A stretch of 64,000 bases of DNA from Bimastos eiseni (GCA_959347315.1 OY365810.1:25324604-25388603), one strand, 5' to 3'. Counted from the first letter of the stretch, positions 10,996 to 22,900 are shown. The notes: generated by a model not told the origin, from the letters alone. A program made the numbers and translations.

Positions 10996-11936
10996 CTTCA
11001 TGGTCCAACTGAGAGCCGTTGATACGGGAACTGACAAAGCAAACAAGACGGTCTGCCTGGCCAGTCAGTCAGTCGTCGAGAGCGGAAGCGTTGTGTTGTA
11101 GTTGGCGTCGTGTAAATGTGTTGGCCATACAACCACTGTGCGTGTTCGACAGCCGCCTTCAAAAGAAAGGCTGTGAAGACGATTGCCGCAGTTCTTATAT
11201 GTTTACACCTCGATGGATAATTAAGATCCTTCGCCTATGGCACCCTGCTTGCTCTCAGAAGTGTATGCATATGGCCATTTATATAGTGCCTTGTGTAGAA
11301 CCTCAAGATTCACGAAGGTGCTGTGTGTGGCCTGCAGAAGTGAGTGGTCCAGTAGAAAGTTCTGCATCAACCTCATTAAGTCCACACTTATTTGTTTATT
11401 GTGATTTATTCATAGCTGCATGTATCAGGACATTTATATAGCTCCTTATTGACTATTGAGCATCTTTTATGTATTGTTTATCCACACTATACGGGATAAA
11501 TCTCAAAAGAAGGGTTTTATAAAAATGCTGAATTAAACAAACGAATGTCGTCAATGTTGTATTTTTATGTTTCGACCAATACCATACCAATAACCATACC
11601 TATGCCAACTGTCCACCGGCATGGTTCCAAGCTGACCCTCATTGGACTGTTGGGCTCCAACTGGTGACCCACTGTCTGATCTGCCCAGTTTGGACACATG
11701 CATGAACATGGCTGTAGTGGTCAATTGGTCATTATATATGAGTTCAATTTAATCTATTCGTACCCATCGCCATTGTCCCTCCCTCCAGCGCCTATAATGT
11801 TCCGTGAACTCTTATATTAAGGTCCACTACTCATGGCTGTTAGGCGTCGTTGCTGTGTGCTGTCAACTTCAGTTGACTTGTCATCATTACTCAACCTGAT
11901 GCGACATGGACCAGGAACTGTGAGCACAGCTAGCGT

Positions 11937-12216
11937 AAACTGTCAGCTCTGAATGGAACTCTGATTGGTTCTACGTGGTGTTTGTGAGAGCACATTCTAT
12001 GATAGTCACTTTTTCAGTAAGCTAATAATTATTCTGCTGCCATATATATATATATATATGTACACATATATATATATATTTGCAGTGGCTTACTACACAT
12101 CTGTTTGCATGTAATGCTAATAATCATTATTATTAGCCAACTGAAAAGTGACCATCATAGGGTGGGCTCTCACAAACACATAGAGCCCGTCAGAGTAAAT
12201 CCAGAGCTGACGGTTC
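11937..12216. mobile_element. MITE with ~100-bp terminal inverted repeats
   Basis: The left arm (11937 to about 12035, beginning AACTGTCAGCTCTG) pairs with the right arm (about 12118-12216, ending CAGAGCTGACGGTT before its flank). Shared blocks are TGTTTGTGAGAGC, CTATGAT, GTCACTTTT and GCTAATAAT. The arms are separated by about 80 bases, mostly a TATATA tract. There is no coding capacity. I could not fix a target duplication, so the superfamily is open. Confidence 0.7.
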
Positions 12217-12654
12217 ATGCTTGTATATAAAGTATAAAATAGTATATGTAAATATATTCATATATGTAATATATATATATATCGGCGCCTATGCGTGAGA
12301 ACATAGCACAGTGGCTACTAAGCTTGATTGGTCGCACGCCTAATGCTTATGACGCCAGAACGTTATACTATAAATGGATGCATATAGCATAGACGTATAA
12401 TTTTTATAGAGTTCTTGTGCAATCATATTTGTCATGGCGGCATCATTAAATAAAGGTTATATTATAATTATAGAGATCAGACTGGATTTAGGATTCATTT
12501 CGTTAGCAGCAGTCTGTCCAGTAAGCCTACGCAGCTGCTTTTTGGTCTACTTCTTCGATGTCAGTTGGACTTTTGAAATGGATGTTAGAATCCTCTGATA
12601 GGATTGCTGGTGCATTTCGTTGGCCGTTTCGTCCATATTCATACATGCATCAAC

Positions 12655-12814
12655 CAGAGGCGGCTCTGGACTTTTCCAATAGGGTTGGGGGCACAGATGG
12701 GCGGGGAACCTGATAGGTCGGATGTCTGGTTTCGTCAAAACTGAAATTGGACTAAAATTTGAAGGGGCACAAGCTCAATTGGTGTGGCATTGCCCCTCTG
12801 TAGAACCGCCGCTG
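12655..12814. mobile_element. 160-bp hAT MITE
   Basis: Ends CAGAGGCGGCTCTGG and, inverted, CAGCGGCGGTTCTAC. Flanks GCATCAAC (12647-12654) and GCCTCAAC (12815-12822) agree at 7 of 8 bases. The interior carries GGGGGCACA and AAGGGGCACAA words typical of small hAT elements. It is non-coding. Confidence 0.75.
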
Positions 12815-13304
12815 GCCTCAACAAACCTCCTTGTCTGCATACATAAATGCATACTCACATACAAAATTAGGTACATTTGGGTGTATATATGTGCACACGT
12901 TTTCGTAATTGTAGCTAAATCTTTTTAAGCGATCCAAGTCAGCAGCTGACTGTTTGTTAACCGACTGTAGGCCTAACTATCCAATTTGTATTTAAAAGCT
13001 GATGATATCGCTTGTCACTGACTGTTTGTTAACCAACTGGAAATATATTTAGGAATTTTCATCATCTCATAATATTATGAGTGACAGCATTTAATGACAG
13101 ATGCATGTAACTGACTATGTTCGATATTTATGCATTTAACAAGAGAATAGAAATTCTGTCCTTTGATAGAATGTCTGATATCTTGGACAAAGTATTAAAT
13201 TGACAACAATGAATTTGACGTAATGATGTAGGCCTATTGATTCTTGCCTGACTTTATCTCCTGCATGACATGATAATTAGCTACCTACATTATCTTCATT
13301 TTTC

Positions 13305-13445
13305 GTATACATGGGGGGTTTGTCCGGGGAGGCAAATGCCCTACGAAAGTGGGGATGGGATGAATGTCCGGGGCAAATGTCTTGGGGTGCATGTCCGGGG
13401 GGGGGGGGTGAATTTGGGGGGCGATGATGAATATCCGTTTCCCGC
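13305..13445. repeat. G-rich degenerate repeat (ATGTCCGGGG)
   Basis: Repeats of ATGTCCGGGG with runs of 6 to 10 G on the plus strand. The G runs are close enough to allow G-quadruplex folding. Both strands happen to be open in short frames, with no protein resemblance. Confidence 0.75.
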
Positions 13446-13648
13446 TCCACCCGAAGGATACATAGAGGTTGTATGTACCTGTACTGCTTGCAATCTGACA
13501 GTGCCAGTCCACCAAACCTTCAATGAATTAGGAGGGTGACGCTAATGATCTTTGTTATCACACAGTGTAGTTAAACTGCCGCTACTGCTATATATTACAT
13601 GTCATACATTCATTGGCACATGCGTCTATGCTTTCATATGAATCGGTT

Positions 13649-13812
13649 AGAAGTAGAAGAACAAACCGGAAGTAGAAGAACAAACCGGAAGTAGAAGAAC
13701 AAACCGGAAGTAGAAGAACAAACCGGAAGTAGAAGAACAAACCGGAAGTAGAAGAACAAACCGGAAGTAGAAGAACAAACCGGAAGTAGAAGAACAAACC
13801 GGAAATAGAAGA
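13649..13812. repeat. 19-bp minisatellite (GAACAAACCGGAAGTAGAA)
   Basis: Eight nearly perfect tandem units. On the minus strand three units make a 19-residue periodic peptide, a by-product of the 57-base phase. The homogeneity indicates recent expansion. Confidence 0.95.
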
Positions 13813-13949
13813 AGAATCTGTTAAGCTGAACTAAAAGATATATCCACGACTCTCACGTGTTAGCCCAACGCAATTGTTCAGAGTCTTTCAGTTATTGGCC
13901 TTAATGTCTGGGCTCCCTACAGACAGTAGGCCTAGTATGAGGTCAGTCG

Positions 13950-14830
13950 CCAGTTTGCTCATGACTGCACAGTGACAATAGACCGTGAACATAACAGTTC
14001 AAGGATGTGACTTTAGCCGACGATTATTGCCCCGTTGTCGTATTGGTGAGAGACGATGCAGTAGAATCTTTCAAACGTGTCAATGGAATTTCAACGGACA
14101 GCAACTAATCAAAGCTGCGTTCTGAGTCATCAATTCGGATTTAGCCTGATCATCTTTGGACGAGAAGGAGGTGGTGTGTCATAACGAGGCTTTAGCCGGT
14201 CGATCCATTACGGTGACGACGTTCTACTGATTCCGACCAGCTTGATGCACTGCACCAAGACCGATTACGGCTGGATCAACTCCACCGAGACAGATCCAGA
14301 GCTTCGATGAGATCGATCATAGACTGATGGATTCATTCGGGTGAAATCGATTTTGAGCTGAGCTTCCTGGAACCGGAGAGTGGAGGCGGCACAGACGCAT
14401 TTTATCGCCCGAAGACAATGGCATAACACTGCGGTGGGTCATTGACCGGTGGAAGTTCGTCTGCTCGTTCGTTCGTCCGTGGCTTCATTTTACGGTGGAC
14501 AGGTCCATTAAGTTGGAGAATGGAAGGACGCTTGGCGCTGTTGCGTGGCTGCTGTTGATGGCCAGCGCCGTCGTTCACAGATGTCAGTAGCCGACATTGA
14601 TCCTCTTTGTTGATACTAGTCTCTGGGCTTCCCTAAGTATGTGATAAAACTCGTAGGGCCTAATAGCGTCGGCAGCGGTCGGAGACCATGGATGCGACAA
14701 CGACCGCGTCTGCCTGTCTCTCTCTTTCTCTACCATCGGATATTACTCCGCGGCGGCGCCGTACGATGCGCCGTTATATCGATTCGAAGCGACGTCGTCG
14801 TCGGTGGCGGCGTTTCTCATGAATTGTGAA
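13950..14830. promoter_or_regulatory. CpG-richer patch, possible promoter or 5' UTR region
   Basis: CG dinucleotides are clearly more frequent here than in the AT-rich surroundings, ending in a CGGCGGCGCCGTACG to GACGTCGTCGTCGGTGGCGG run near 14750-14810. No protein-coding exon is readable. A frame near 14520-14575 is hydrophobic but has no ATG before it and stops at once. Retained CpG could mark an unmethylated promoter or a non-coding first exon. This is a compositional inference only. Confidence 0.25.
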
Positions 14831-15357
14831 CCGAAAGAAGAGTGAGATATGCATACGAGATAGAAATAAGAGAACTACTTCTCTCGTTAGATTTCTTCTG
14901 GTGTCCTTCCGCCCGTCTTTCCTGGCTGCGCCGTCCAAAGTAATCTCCATTTGTGGACTTGTCAGCTGAGCGCCTGAGCACCGTCGTCATCGCGAAGTGA
15001 CACGCAGTGGACACACCGCGTGTCTGCCTGACTGACTAACTCAGAGTGCTTGTACATGGCTCGTGTAATTCGATTATGTTTCTGATGTTGCTCAGCCTCG
15101 TCTTCATAAATCCTATCAAAACGCCATCCATTTTTGTCATGGAACGAATTGAATTGCTGGTTCATGGTTTCTGTTTCTTTCAAACCTGACGTATCTACTG
15201 CTCGTTTCTGGCTCTGGGAAGTGGTTTGTGACCTTGCAGGATGAATACTTAGAATCGACGTAGAATAAAGTCCCATTTCAAATGAGAGTTGGACTTCTGG
15301 GCATGCCTTTTGTCTACATTTAGGCCTACAGGCTTGATTTTTCTGCTCTTAAAAGTA

Positions 15358-15480
15358 TACTGTCGTTGTCGTTATCTCCAAACTTCTGAAACACCCTCAG
15401 AGGCCCTGTGTGGGGCACCAGCTTATTCACGAGCGCTGCGTCAGGTCATGGGGGCTGTCCGATTGGCAACATCAGTTCAA
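15358..15480 (-). mobile_element. L2-type LINE 3' tail fragment
   Basis: Matches the 3' end of the LINE at 35842-37488 in the same (minus) orientation: GTCGTTATCTCCAAA at the outer edge, then GGCACCAGCTTATTCACGAG and CGCTGCGTCA. Only the 3' untranslated end is present, as expected for a 5'-truncated LINE insertion. Confidence 0.75.
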
Positions 15481-15589
15481 CTCAATGTCACGTTGGCATC
15501 ACTAATGACAGACCACATCTTCATATAATTAGCCCATATTTAGTTTCTATTTCTAATATTTTCGTATATGTTAATAAATTATGTTTAAT

Positions 15590-15735
15590 ATTTGTTTTTA
15601 TGTATGTGTTTATTTCCTCATCATCAGTTCTTGATGCAAGCCATTTGGTGGAGATGGGTGTAAATTAATGATCTCCATTTTCCTCGGTCCTTTATCTTGT
15701 CAAGTCCGGTACACAAGCACTCCAACTAGCGCTCA
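15590..15735. repeat. Interspersed repeat pair, copy 1
   Basis: Shares CCATTTG..GG..ATGGGT, AAT.AATGATCT.CATT and neighbouring words with 18045-18185, in the same orientation. The upstream T-rich TTTTTATGT/TATGT stretch is also shared. It may be the 3' end of a LINE family other than the L2 copies. Confidence 0.65.
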
Positions 15736-16194
15736 TGCAGACAGCTTGCCCTGTTTAGATCACGCCACTGTGTACATAGTGTGGGTTTAAGTGTGTTAGC
15801 ACGTAATGTACATATACAGGCATTGCTATAACGTACATGTGTCGGTCACGTGCATTTATAGGCATGTTATTTATGTGTGCAAGTAATGCAGGCAATGAAT
15901 GCTTTAAGCAAACGATGTGCATCTGGAAGCATTTAGGCAGGTAATCTAATGACGTCACACATAGTAATCAATCTCGGGGATGCGATCCATCAACATGGAG
16001 TGTTAGTGATTTTAGTCTCGGTCGTGGTCTTCCAGCCTTTCATAGTTGAATTAAACTGGGAAACTTGAAAAATTCCGCTTTTACAACTGACAGTGTAACT
16101 TGTGCACCAGCATGACCCGTGCACAATTACCTTATGTTTATTCATGAGGGCAAGGGGTGATGAATGACCTTGCCCCAGGGATCACAGAAAATGA

Positions 16195-16345
16195 GTGGGG
16201 TTCAGGCCACAATTAGGGACTGAGGCCATAGTTATGGTTTGAGGCCATGCGGTCTGAGGCCATAATTATGGCCTCAGTCCATATGGTCTGAGACCATATG
16301 ATCTGAGGTGATATAGTCTGAGACCATATTATGGTCCCTATAGAA
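16195..16345. repeat. Array of interleaved palindromes (GGTCTGAGACC type)
   Basis: Contains the perfect 24-base palindrome CTGAGGCCAT/AATTATGGCCTCAG centred near 16265, and CATATGGTCT-G-AGACCATATG nearby. The repeated word is GGTCTGAGGCCATA in both orientations. It can fold into several alternative hairpins or a cruciform. Confidence 0.8.
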
Positions 16346-17083
16346 AACCATGTATGTTTATATACATGTACTTCTCAATTATAGCAGTCTTCTTTAAGAT
16401 AAGATATATAAGTAGACTTGGTTCATTGAGCATCCATTTGCATGCTTCCTTCATAGCTGATCCTCATGTAAGAAGTGGGTTAAAGGGTCATTAGCTGAAG
16501 TGTGTCCACAGCCTCCAGGTTTGCTATTCAGCACCAGACAATATTTCCTTAAATGAGTTACACTACTGAAAATTAAATTGTCAACTCCTCATGACAAAGC
16601 AGTAATAAAATCCAGAAACAGAGTCAGATACAGATGCATTACCTATTTACCAACACATGGTATGGTCAATAACTACATGTATATTTTGTGGCACAACCTA
16701 TGTTACAGTCTATTTAGAGATGATCTAATAATGCCAGATTAATGGCATTAATTTAAGACTGCACGCCTGCTTTTGAAACAGGCCAATGTCGCATAAACCA
16801 GCTTTGATAAAACCGCTATAAGAGGAAATTTGTAAGGTTGAAGAAGAACTGGGTATTGATAAATAAATGAACTTCATATGCAATGCTTGATACCTTAATA
16901 GAAATTGTAAAAGAGATGCGGCGGAATTGACATTTAAGATCAAATGTAATTTTGTAGGGACCTACTTGTGCAAAATGCAAGTAAAGAGACACCACCTCTT
17001 CTACCTGCACATTACTTGTACATCTACATTAAAACGGTACTTGCGCAGTCAAGATACTGTTTTGCATAAGCCTATGCATTTAA

Positions 17084-17312
17084 ATTTATTTATTTCCGAA
17101 ATTTGATACCGCCCTTCTTCCAACATCTTTTGATCAGAAGTGCATACACATGCGTCTACGGCGCAATTGCAGTTGTTCTGCAGAGCAATTGTGCGCGAAG
17201 GACTTGCTCAAGGTCCCTACACAGTGATTCCTCGGACGAGGCTCGAACCCACTCACTCAGCGTACACTGAAAGTTACGGGTTGACCGCTCTAACCGATCG
17301 GCCACCGTGCCA
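17084..17312 (-). mobile_element. tRNA-derived SINE, family A, copy 1
   Basis: On the minus strand the element begins GGCACGGTGGCCGATCGGTT (tRNA-like head with a box A-like GGTTAGAGCGG), has the box B-like GGGTTCGAGCC, then a body with GACCTTGAGCAAGTCCTTCG and CAATTGC words, and ends in an AAATAAATAAA-type tail. RNA polymerase III transcription of the head is inferred from the box motifs. Related copies in this window are at 19228-20084 (split), 22901-23125, 33671-33900, 46599-46702 and 47830-48001. Confidence 0.85.
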
Positions 17313-18044
17313 TACATATACCACTCGCTCACGCATCACAGCAAGTTCACTGGCAATATTATAAAAGTAGCGTGCTATAAAGCTACATGCTCAGCAGTCG
17401 TAGGGTTTAGTTTTCTGACGGCCTCACAGATGGCGTCAGTTGGTTTGACACACTTGCTCCTCATCGGCCTTTCACCGTTTACCTCTGCTGCTGCAGCCGA
17501 GCATCGCCGTAGGCAGGCGTGGAGTTGATGTACGTAGGTAAGCGTTGGGTCTATGCCTGCAGCAGCAGCAGCATTCGGCGTAGGCTCTTCTGGTGGATGC
17601 GTGTGGCTGATTGGAAAATTTGCCTGCGTATCAATGTGAGTGGGATGTGGTCGTCGTCTCAGACGGATTGCTGCATGGTCTGCTTGGTATGAGGAGTGGC
17701 AACGCTGGATTATATGGTCACTTGATAGTAACTCTGCTTAGCAACTGGTGACTGTTCCGTTTGCATTAACTGTAGGCATCTACACCGACCGACTGGTTTT
17801 CGCGGGTTGTGCGGAACCCCCTCACCCCCGCTGTGGGCGCTCTTCTGTCTTGTGGGCGCTGACTTGGACGTAAGTAAGAATCGACTCTGTAGAAGTTTTC
17901 TTCTTCTTTTTCTGTAAAGGACTTTTGTTATGGGGTGCTTAACAAGGTGTTGGTGTAGTGGTAGGCTACACTACACTTTGTACATCTGTGATATCATATG
18001 CCATGTGTGATGTGTGTATTTACGTGTGTTTGTGTATAATTTTT

Positions 18045-18185
18045 TATGTTTGTATGTATGTCATTATCATTATTTTTTGATGCTTGCCATTTGTTGGCTA
18101 TGGGTACGAATAAATGATCTTCATTGCCTTCTGTCATTTGTCAATTCCATTGCTGCCCTTAATGTTGGTCCCAAGATTGCTTGTG
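18045..18185. repeat. Interspersed repeat pair, copy 2
   Basis: Partner of 15590-15735. It shares CCATTTG..GG..ATGGGT followed by AATAAATGATCTTCATT. The copies differ by many substitutions, so they are old. Confidence 0.65.
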
Positions 18186-18689
18186 ACAGTCAGCAGCCGT
18201 GTGGGATGCGGACAGCAGTCTCTGCCATTTTTGGCGGTTTAAATGCAGCATTTGTTTGATGGATGTCGGAAGTTTGGCAAATCGGATTTATTTCTTGATT
18301 TTACAACGGTTTTACTGCATATTGGACGATTCTGATTGTGAGCTTTGATACCTGCTTGTGTCTGAAATGGTCCACCACCGGCTGGAGGGGGGCAGGTCTG
18401 AAACGGATTGGCCTACCTATGCTTTTCTTTGGAGCAACACCATTTGTTCCGCTACCTGTTGTTTGGGCATGACTATTTGGGTGGTAGGGAAGGTAGAGAG
18501 AACTCCAGACGAAGTTTCACCAGCTGATGTTTCATGTTTCATTCGTAGGTCCTACAGAAACTCTGAAGTGCAGCCATCTATCTATCCATTCTAGTAGGAA
18601 TCTGTTGGTCTGGTCAACGTGTCTATGCCACTGGTGACTCCTCTTCTTATAATCTGAGCAATGTTTGCCATTCTGACGAAGTGCTCTGT

Positions 18690-18838
18690 CCGAAATGACA
18701 GCTAACATCATGAGACTAGTGCAGACGTATTTTTCTTTTCTTCTTTGTACTTGTTATAATTTTTTCTGTTCTGTGCTTTTGTACAAGATTCCTGTTTTGT
18801 TAAGGCATGCTATAAATGATAATAATAATGATAAAAGG
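18690..18838 (+). mobile_element. Possible LINE 3' end with AATAAT tail
   Basis: A T-rich stretch ends AAGGCATGCTATAAATGATA followed by (AATAATGAT). A 'GGCAT/GCGCTATAAAT' word followed by a short A/T tandem tail is typical of L2/CR1-like 3' ends. No coding part is preserved. Confidence 0.3.
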
Positions 18839-19227
18839 GATGTTATTTCCTCAGATTTTATATTGTCTGTCCAGCATAGACTTGGTTCTGTGAGCGGATG
18901 ACATCTGGTATTCTCTCTACAATAGTACAATGTCCAGACATTTAGTGCATCCCTATAATGATTGTCTTTTGTCATCATTTCGTAATTTCTGTATCCTTGA
19001 AAGACCTGAAATTACGCACGTACATATGCACATCTGTATATACGTTGTGTGTCTGAATTGCAGTAATTAATACAGAACCATTCTTACACGTGAACTGAAG
19101 GACTTGTTGCTAGACAAAGATGAACAAAGTGTTGGTGTCAAATTGGTCTCATTGGCAACTGTCAGGCAGAGAGTATGGGTTGAATGAGCAGAGCACTGGA
19201 AACAATGCAATGAAATACAACCGAACA

Positions 19228-20084
19228 TTGATATTGCCCTTCTGCATTTGTAATTAGGGCATAACCGAGTAGACAATTTCCACCGAGTACTGAATCCGAG
19301 TATTTGGATGAACTATTTGCCGGATCCGGGTACGAACCGAATAGTAGCGGCGAATCTGGCCAGCGAGGCAGCGAGTACCATCCGTAGGCAAAGCGTAGCT
19401 AACCTGCCACTTGCATAGCTACGAGAACTATCTATAGTCACTGCAGAGTCTATGGCAATATCCTTCATATAGCATATCGGTGCACTGTAGGGTATAACAA
19501 TATATTCATTACTTGAAAACTTTATTTTAGCAAAAAATTTAAAACCTTATTATAAAATTTGAAATATGAAGTTATCAATGACGTCTTTACCCTCTGATGT
19601 TCACTGGTAAGTGGGTGGAGCCAATTCAAGTGGGAAAATTACTGATTTGGTTGCCACCTGAGGAATCCAACCAAAAGAAATAAAAATAAATAAATTAACA
19701 TGATTATTTTAAAGAAAATTCAATGGAATGTTAAGTTCGTGGTTAATTAAGCAATAACTTAAAAGTAAGTCCGTTAGTCCTAAATTTATTTGATGAAAAA
19801 CATTATTTATAAAAAAATTATTTTTTAATACAAAATTTTTTTTAGCTATTTGCGGGTGTAATATTTGCCAGGGCGAATACTTCTGAATAGTCCAATATTC
19901 GTCCGAGGCGAATGTCCGAGGCGATTTCCGGTTATGCCCTATTTGTAATGCAGAGAAATTGTGAGCAAAGGACTTGCTCAAGGTCCCTATACAGTGACTC
20001 CTCGGACGAGGATCGAACCCACACACATTCATTGCACACTATGCGTTACAGGCTGACCGCTCTGACCAATCGGCCACCATGCCA
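19228..20084 (-). mobile_element. SINE family A, copy 2, split by a hAT element
   Basis: The right part (19942-20084) reads, on the minus strand, tRNA-like head with TGGCATGGTGGCCGATTGG, box B-like GGGTTCGATCC and the GACCTTGAGCAAGTCCTTTG body. The tail-side part (about 19228-19254, TTGATATTGCCCTTCTGC) lies 687 bases away on the other side of a hAT insertion. The SINE also lacks some internal bases relative to copy 1. The SINE must predate the hAT insertion. Confidence 0.75.
19255..19941. mobile_element. 687-bp hAT-type element inside a SINE
   Basis: Ends TAGGGCATAACCG at both sides in inverted orientation, with a perfect 8-bp duplication TTTGTAAT at 19247-19254 and 19942-19949. The regions next to each end are full of CCGAGTA/GGATCCGGGTACG and CGAATATTCGTCCGAGGCGA words, again subterminal short repeats around an AT-rich core. 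There is no transposase frame. Confidence 0.85.
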
Positions 20085-22760
20085 CACTGTAGGTTATCTG
20101 ACCAATTGTGTTGAGCCTCTGAGAGGTATTGTCAGGGAGAATGAGAGATATGCTGGACATATGCAATATAGGGATGAAAACATCTGGTTAATCAGTGAAC
20201 TAAGAAGAAAAGGTTGTAAGAGTAGAATAGAGCGAGTAGGACACAGATCTATACAGTGAGTAGCTGAAGAGGACGTGACAACAACAGCAAGACAGAGTTG
20301 CAAATAAGAGCAGACAGATAGACGGACAGACAGATGGCCAGACAGTTTAACAGAGAAAGGGAGAAAGAGGCAGGATGGAAATTAATGCAGAATGGGACAT
20401 TGTGAAGGTGCCAACGAAAAAGGTTGATAAACTGAGGTGGTATAGGTTACAGAGAGTGACTGACAAACTGACGGCAAGACGGACGGACGGATGAACGAAT
20501 GAATGGTAAATTGACTGAGTGAAACGGATCTTAGAGTAGAAGTGAAGTGGAAAGTGTAGTGGAGTCAGACACTTTGAGGGACTTCAGGCGTTAGTAACAG
20601 AAAGTGTGTAATGAAAGAGGACGAGCAGTCGGCATTCAGACAAGCATAGATATGAGTTAAGGACCTGCGACTGGTAATACTTAAATAATGAGTGACGTTG
20701 AACAACTAGTCTAGTTGCTGTCTAACTATTTGAAAAAAAATGGATCAGTTGGTTGATGAAGAGCGCTGGCAAATATGGAGGAATTGAACGTGTGAACCTG
20801 TCTATAAGGGCACGAGAATCAGACGAAGAAGAAGAAATACTGGTTTGTACTGAATGAAATCATTGCAGAATTCTACGTATGTATAGCAAGGGGAACAGAG
20901 TTTTAAACTTTCCGACAAAGGCAGAGACTCTGACTCATACATGTAATTGCTTAGCTGGACTTAACTTTTGGTTTGTAATTAGGCAATGCATCTAGTTGAG
21001 TTTCAAGTTATGTGGGGTTGAGTTGACATTTTTAAGTTTTCACCTAACCACGTTTAGCAGACAGAGGGGAAATTTCCTAGATCTATTTGGGATTTGAAGT
21101 TGCGACATCTGCGTATGCATGACTAGTGTCGTGCAGAGCCATGCGAAGTCCATATTTCACTGAGTCATGTCGGAGCTATTTTCCCAGAGACCTGAGTGCT
21201 GAAAAATGAGGCGCTTTTCAGATGGTAAATTTATAAAGCACTTCTTACAGAATCACTTGGTAGTCAGACAACTCCAGACACTACGATTACGCCCGTTGTC
21301 TCCAGTCTACAGAATGTTTTTTAGTTTGGATGGCGTCTTGAAACCTGTCATCTGGGAGTGTCTTGGCGCTTTCTCTGTCTGGCTGCAAGAGTCTCCATGC
21401 CTTTCTCTACATTGCTATGTCTCTTTTTCTTCTTTGTATGTCTGTTGATATCAAAATGTTTGCCTGTCTCTCTGTGTCTCTGTATGCATCTGTCACTTTC
21501 ATCATCTCTTAACTGTTTGGTCTGTGTCTCTCTCGACCTTACTAGATGTGTATTGGTCTCTGTTGCTATCCGTTGCAACTGTAACTTTCTGGAACATGAT
21601 ATTTGTGTTTCAGTCAATTGATGAAGTGTCAAAATATAATTAATAATGCGTTACTTGGGTGTGTGAGAAACCTTTTCCAACCAAAGTAGAACCTAATTAA
21701 TAGTCGACAGGCGAAGGAAGATGAACCTTATATTGCAAGCCAACGGATATGAAGCTTTGCACTAGCACTTCCATCGCGTAATGAATGCCTTGGTGCAGAG
21801 TCGGAAGTTTGTACATGAGACCAATAAAAAAATCGTCTTTATATTTCATGCCAGTGGCTGTTTCTGGTCTTGTTAAGAGGCCTGGATATAATAATAATAG
21901 TCTTTTCAGGCAACAATGGTGGCCAGCCATTTCTTTACGATTTATTATTATAAGTTTGACGCTGAGGCAGGAACTATACCTAAGGTTTTGAAAAGATCCC
22001 TGGATAAAATAAAAAGTATGTGGTGACGCTGAAGCTTTGACGTCTGTCATTGTTTATGCCTAAGGTATATTTGAAGAACTTTTATATAAGGTGAACTAGT
22101 TTATGAAAACTGGAAGTAATATTAAGAGTTTTAGTAAATATTATTATTGATTACTTGCTAAGCCATAGAACGAACCTAGGAAAGGTCATTGGGTGCTTGC
22201 ATTGGCATTGTCACAATCATTAGTGCTTCAGTTGAAAGAATCTTCAACCCCTATGGGACTATCATAAGCTAAGAATACTGGCTGCCATTGATGAAAGTTT
22301 CATTACTCTACATGTACCTAATCTAATGAAGACCTCCTTGAATTAGAAAAACCAGATATTCAGCCAACTTAACCAGACAGACAGGCAAAGGGTTGCCAGA
22401 AGGTGGAGAGGAGGACAAAAGAGAACACAAGAATGTTTCACTCCGGAATTCAATTCGAAGTCAGAGTTTCTCCTAAGTTACCAAGAAATGCAGCCATATT
22501 GGAAAGCCGTATGAAATCATGTGAGGTTATTCTAGCATAATGATAGGATGTATTTATTAAAGCAATCATTTGCATCTTCTTGATTATGTACCATATTTCT
22601 CTTAGGAACCAAATCTTGGCAGCAACTCCCCTCAGCACCAATAACATCCTCATGGAACATTCTTCGTAGTGTACTTTGTAAGCAGGATTATTCCCTTCAC
22701 AGAGTCAACTTGTTGTCTATGTCTCTACAAGGATGGGTTATAGGACAGGTATATATCAAC
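20085..22760. other. Unassigned DNA with degenerate GACA/GACGGAC patches
   Basis: Purine-rich GACAGATAGACGGACAGACA-like patches occur near 20310-20345 and 20470-20510. Otherwise there are no exons, tRNAs or transposon ends I can support. Frames near 21350-21630 follow a CTCTGTCT-rich stretch and look compositional. Confidence 0.4.
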
Positions 22761-22762
22761 AG

Positions 22763-22763
22763 G

Positions 22764-22798
<35 letters not shown>

Positions 22799-22812
22799 AC
22801 CAATCAATCAAT
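22763..22812. repeat. (CAAT)n microsatellite
   Basis: TCAATCAATCAATCAATC array with one CGAC interruption. Confidence 0.9.
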
Positions 22813-22864
22813 AAAATCATATATACGGATTACATATGAATAGTACATTAAAACATACGAATAC

Positions 22865-22895
<31 letters not shown>

Positions 22896-22900
22896 TATAT

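Noticed and set aside
11019..11441. Plus-strand 140-codon frame, Cys-rich
   Set aside because: It starts at TTG, not ATG, has no domain, signal or splice evidence, and its end resembles non-coding repeat sequence.
14515..14580. Signal-peptide-like LGAVAWLLLMASAVVH in the CpG patch
   Set aside because: No upstream ATG in that frame before a stop, and a stop follows within a few codons.
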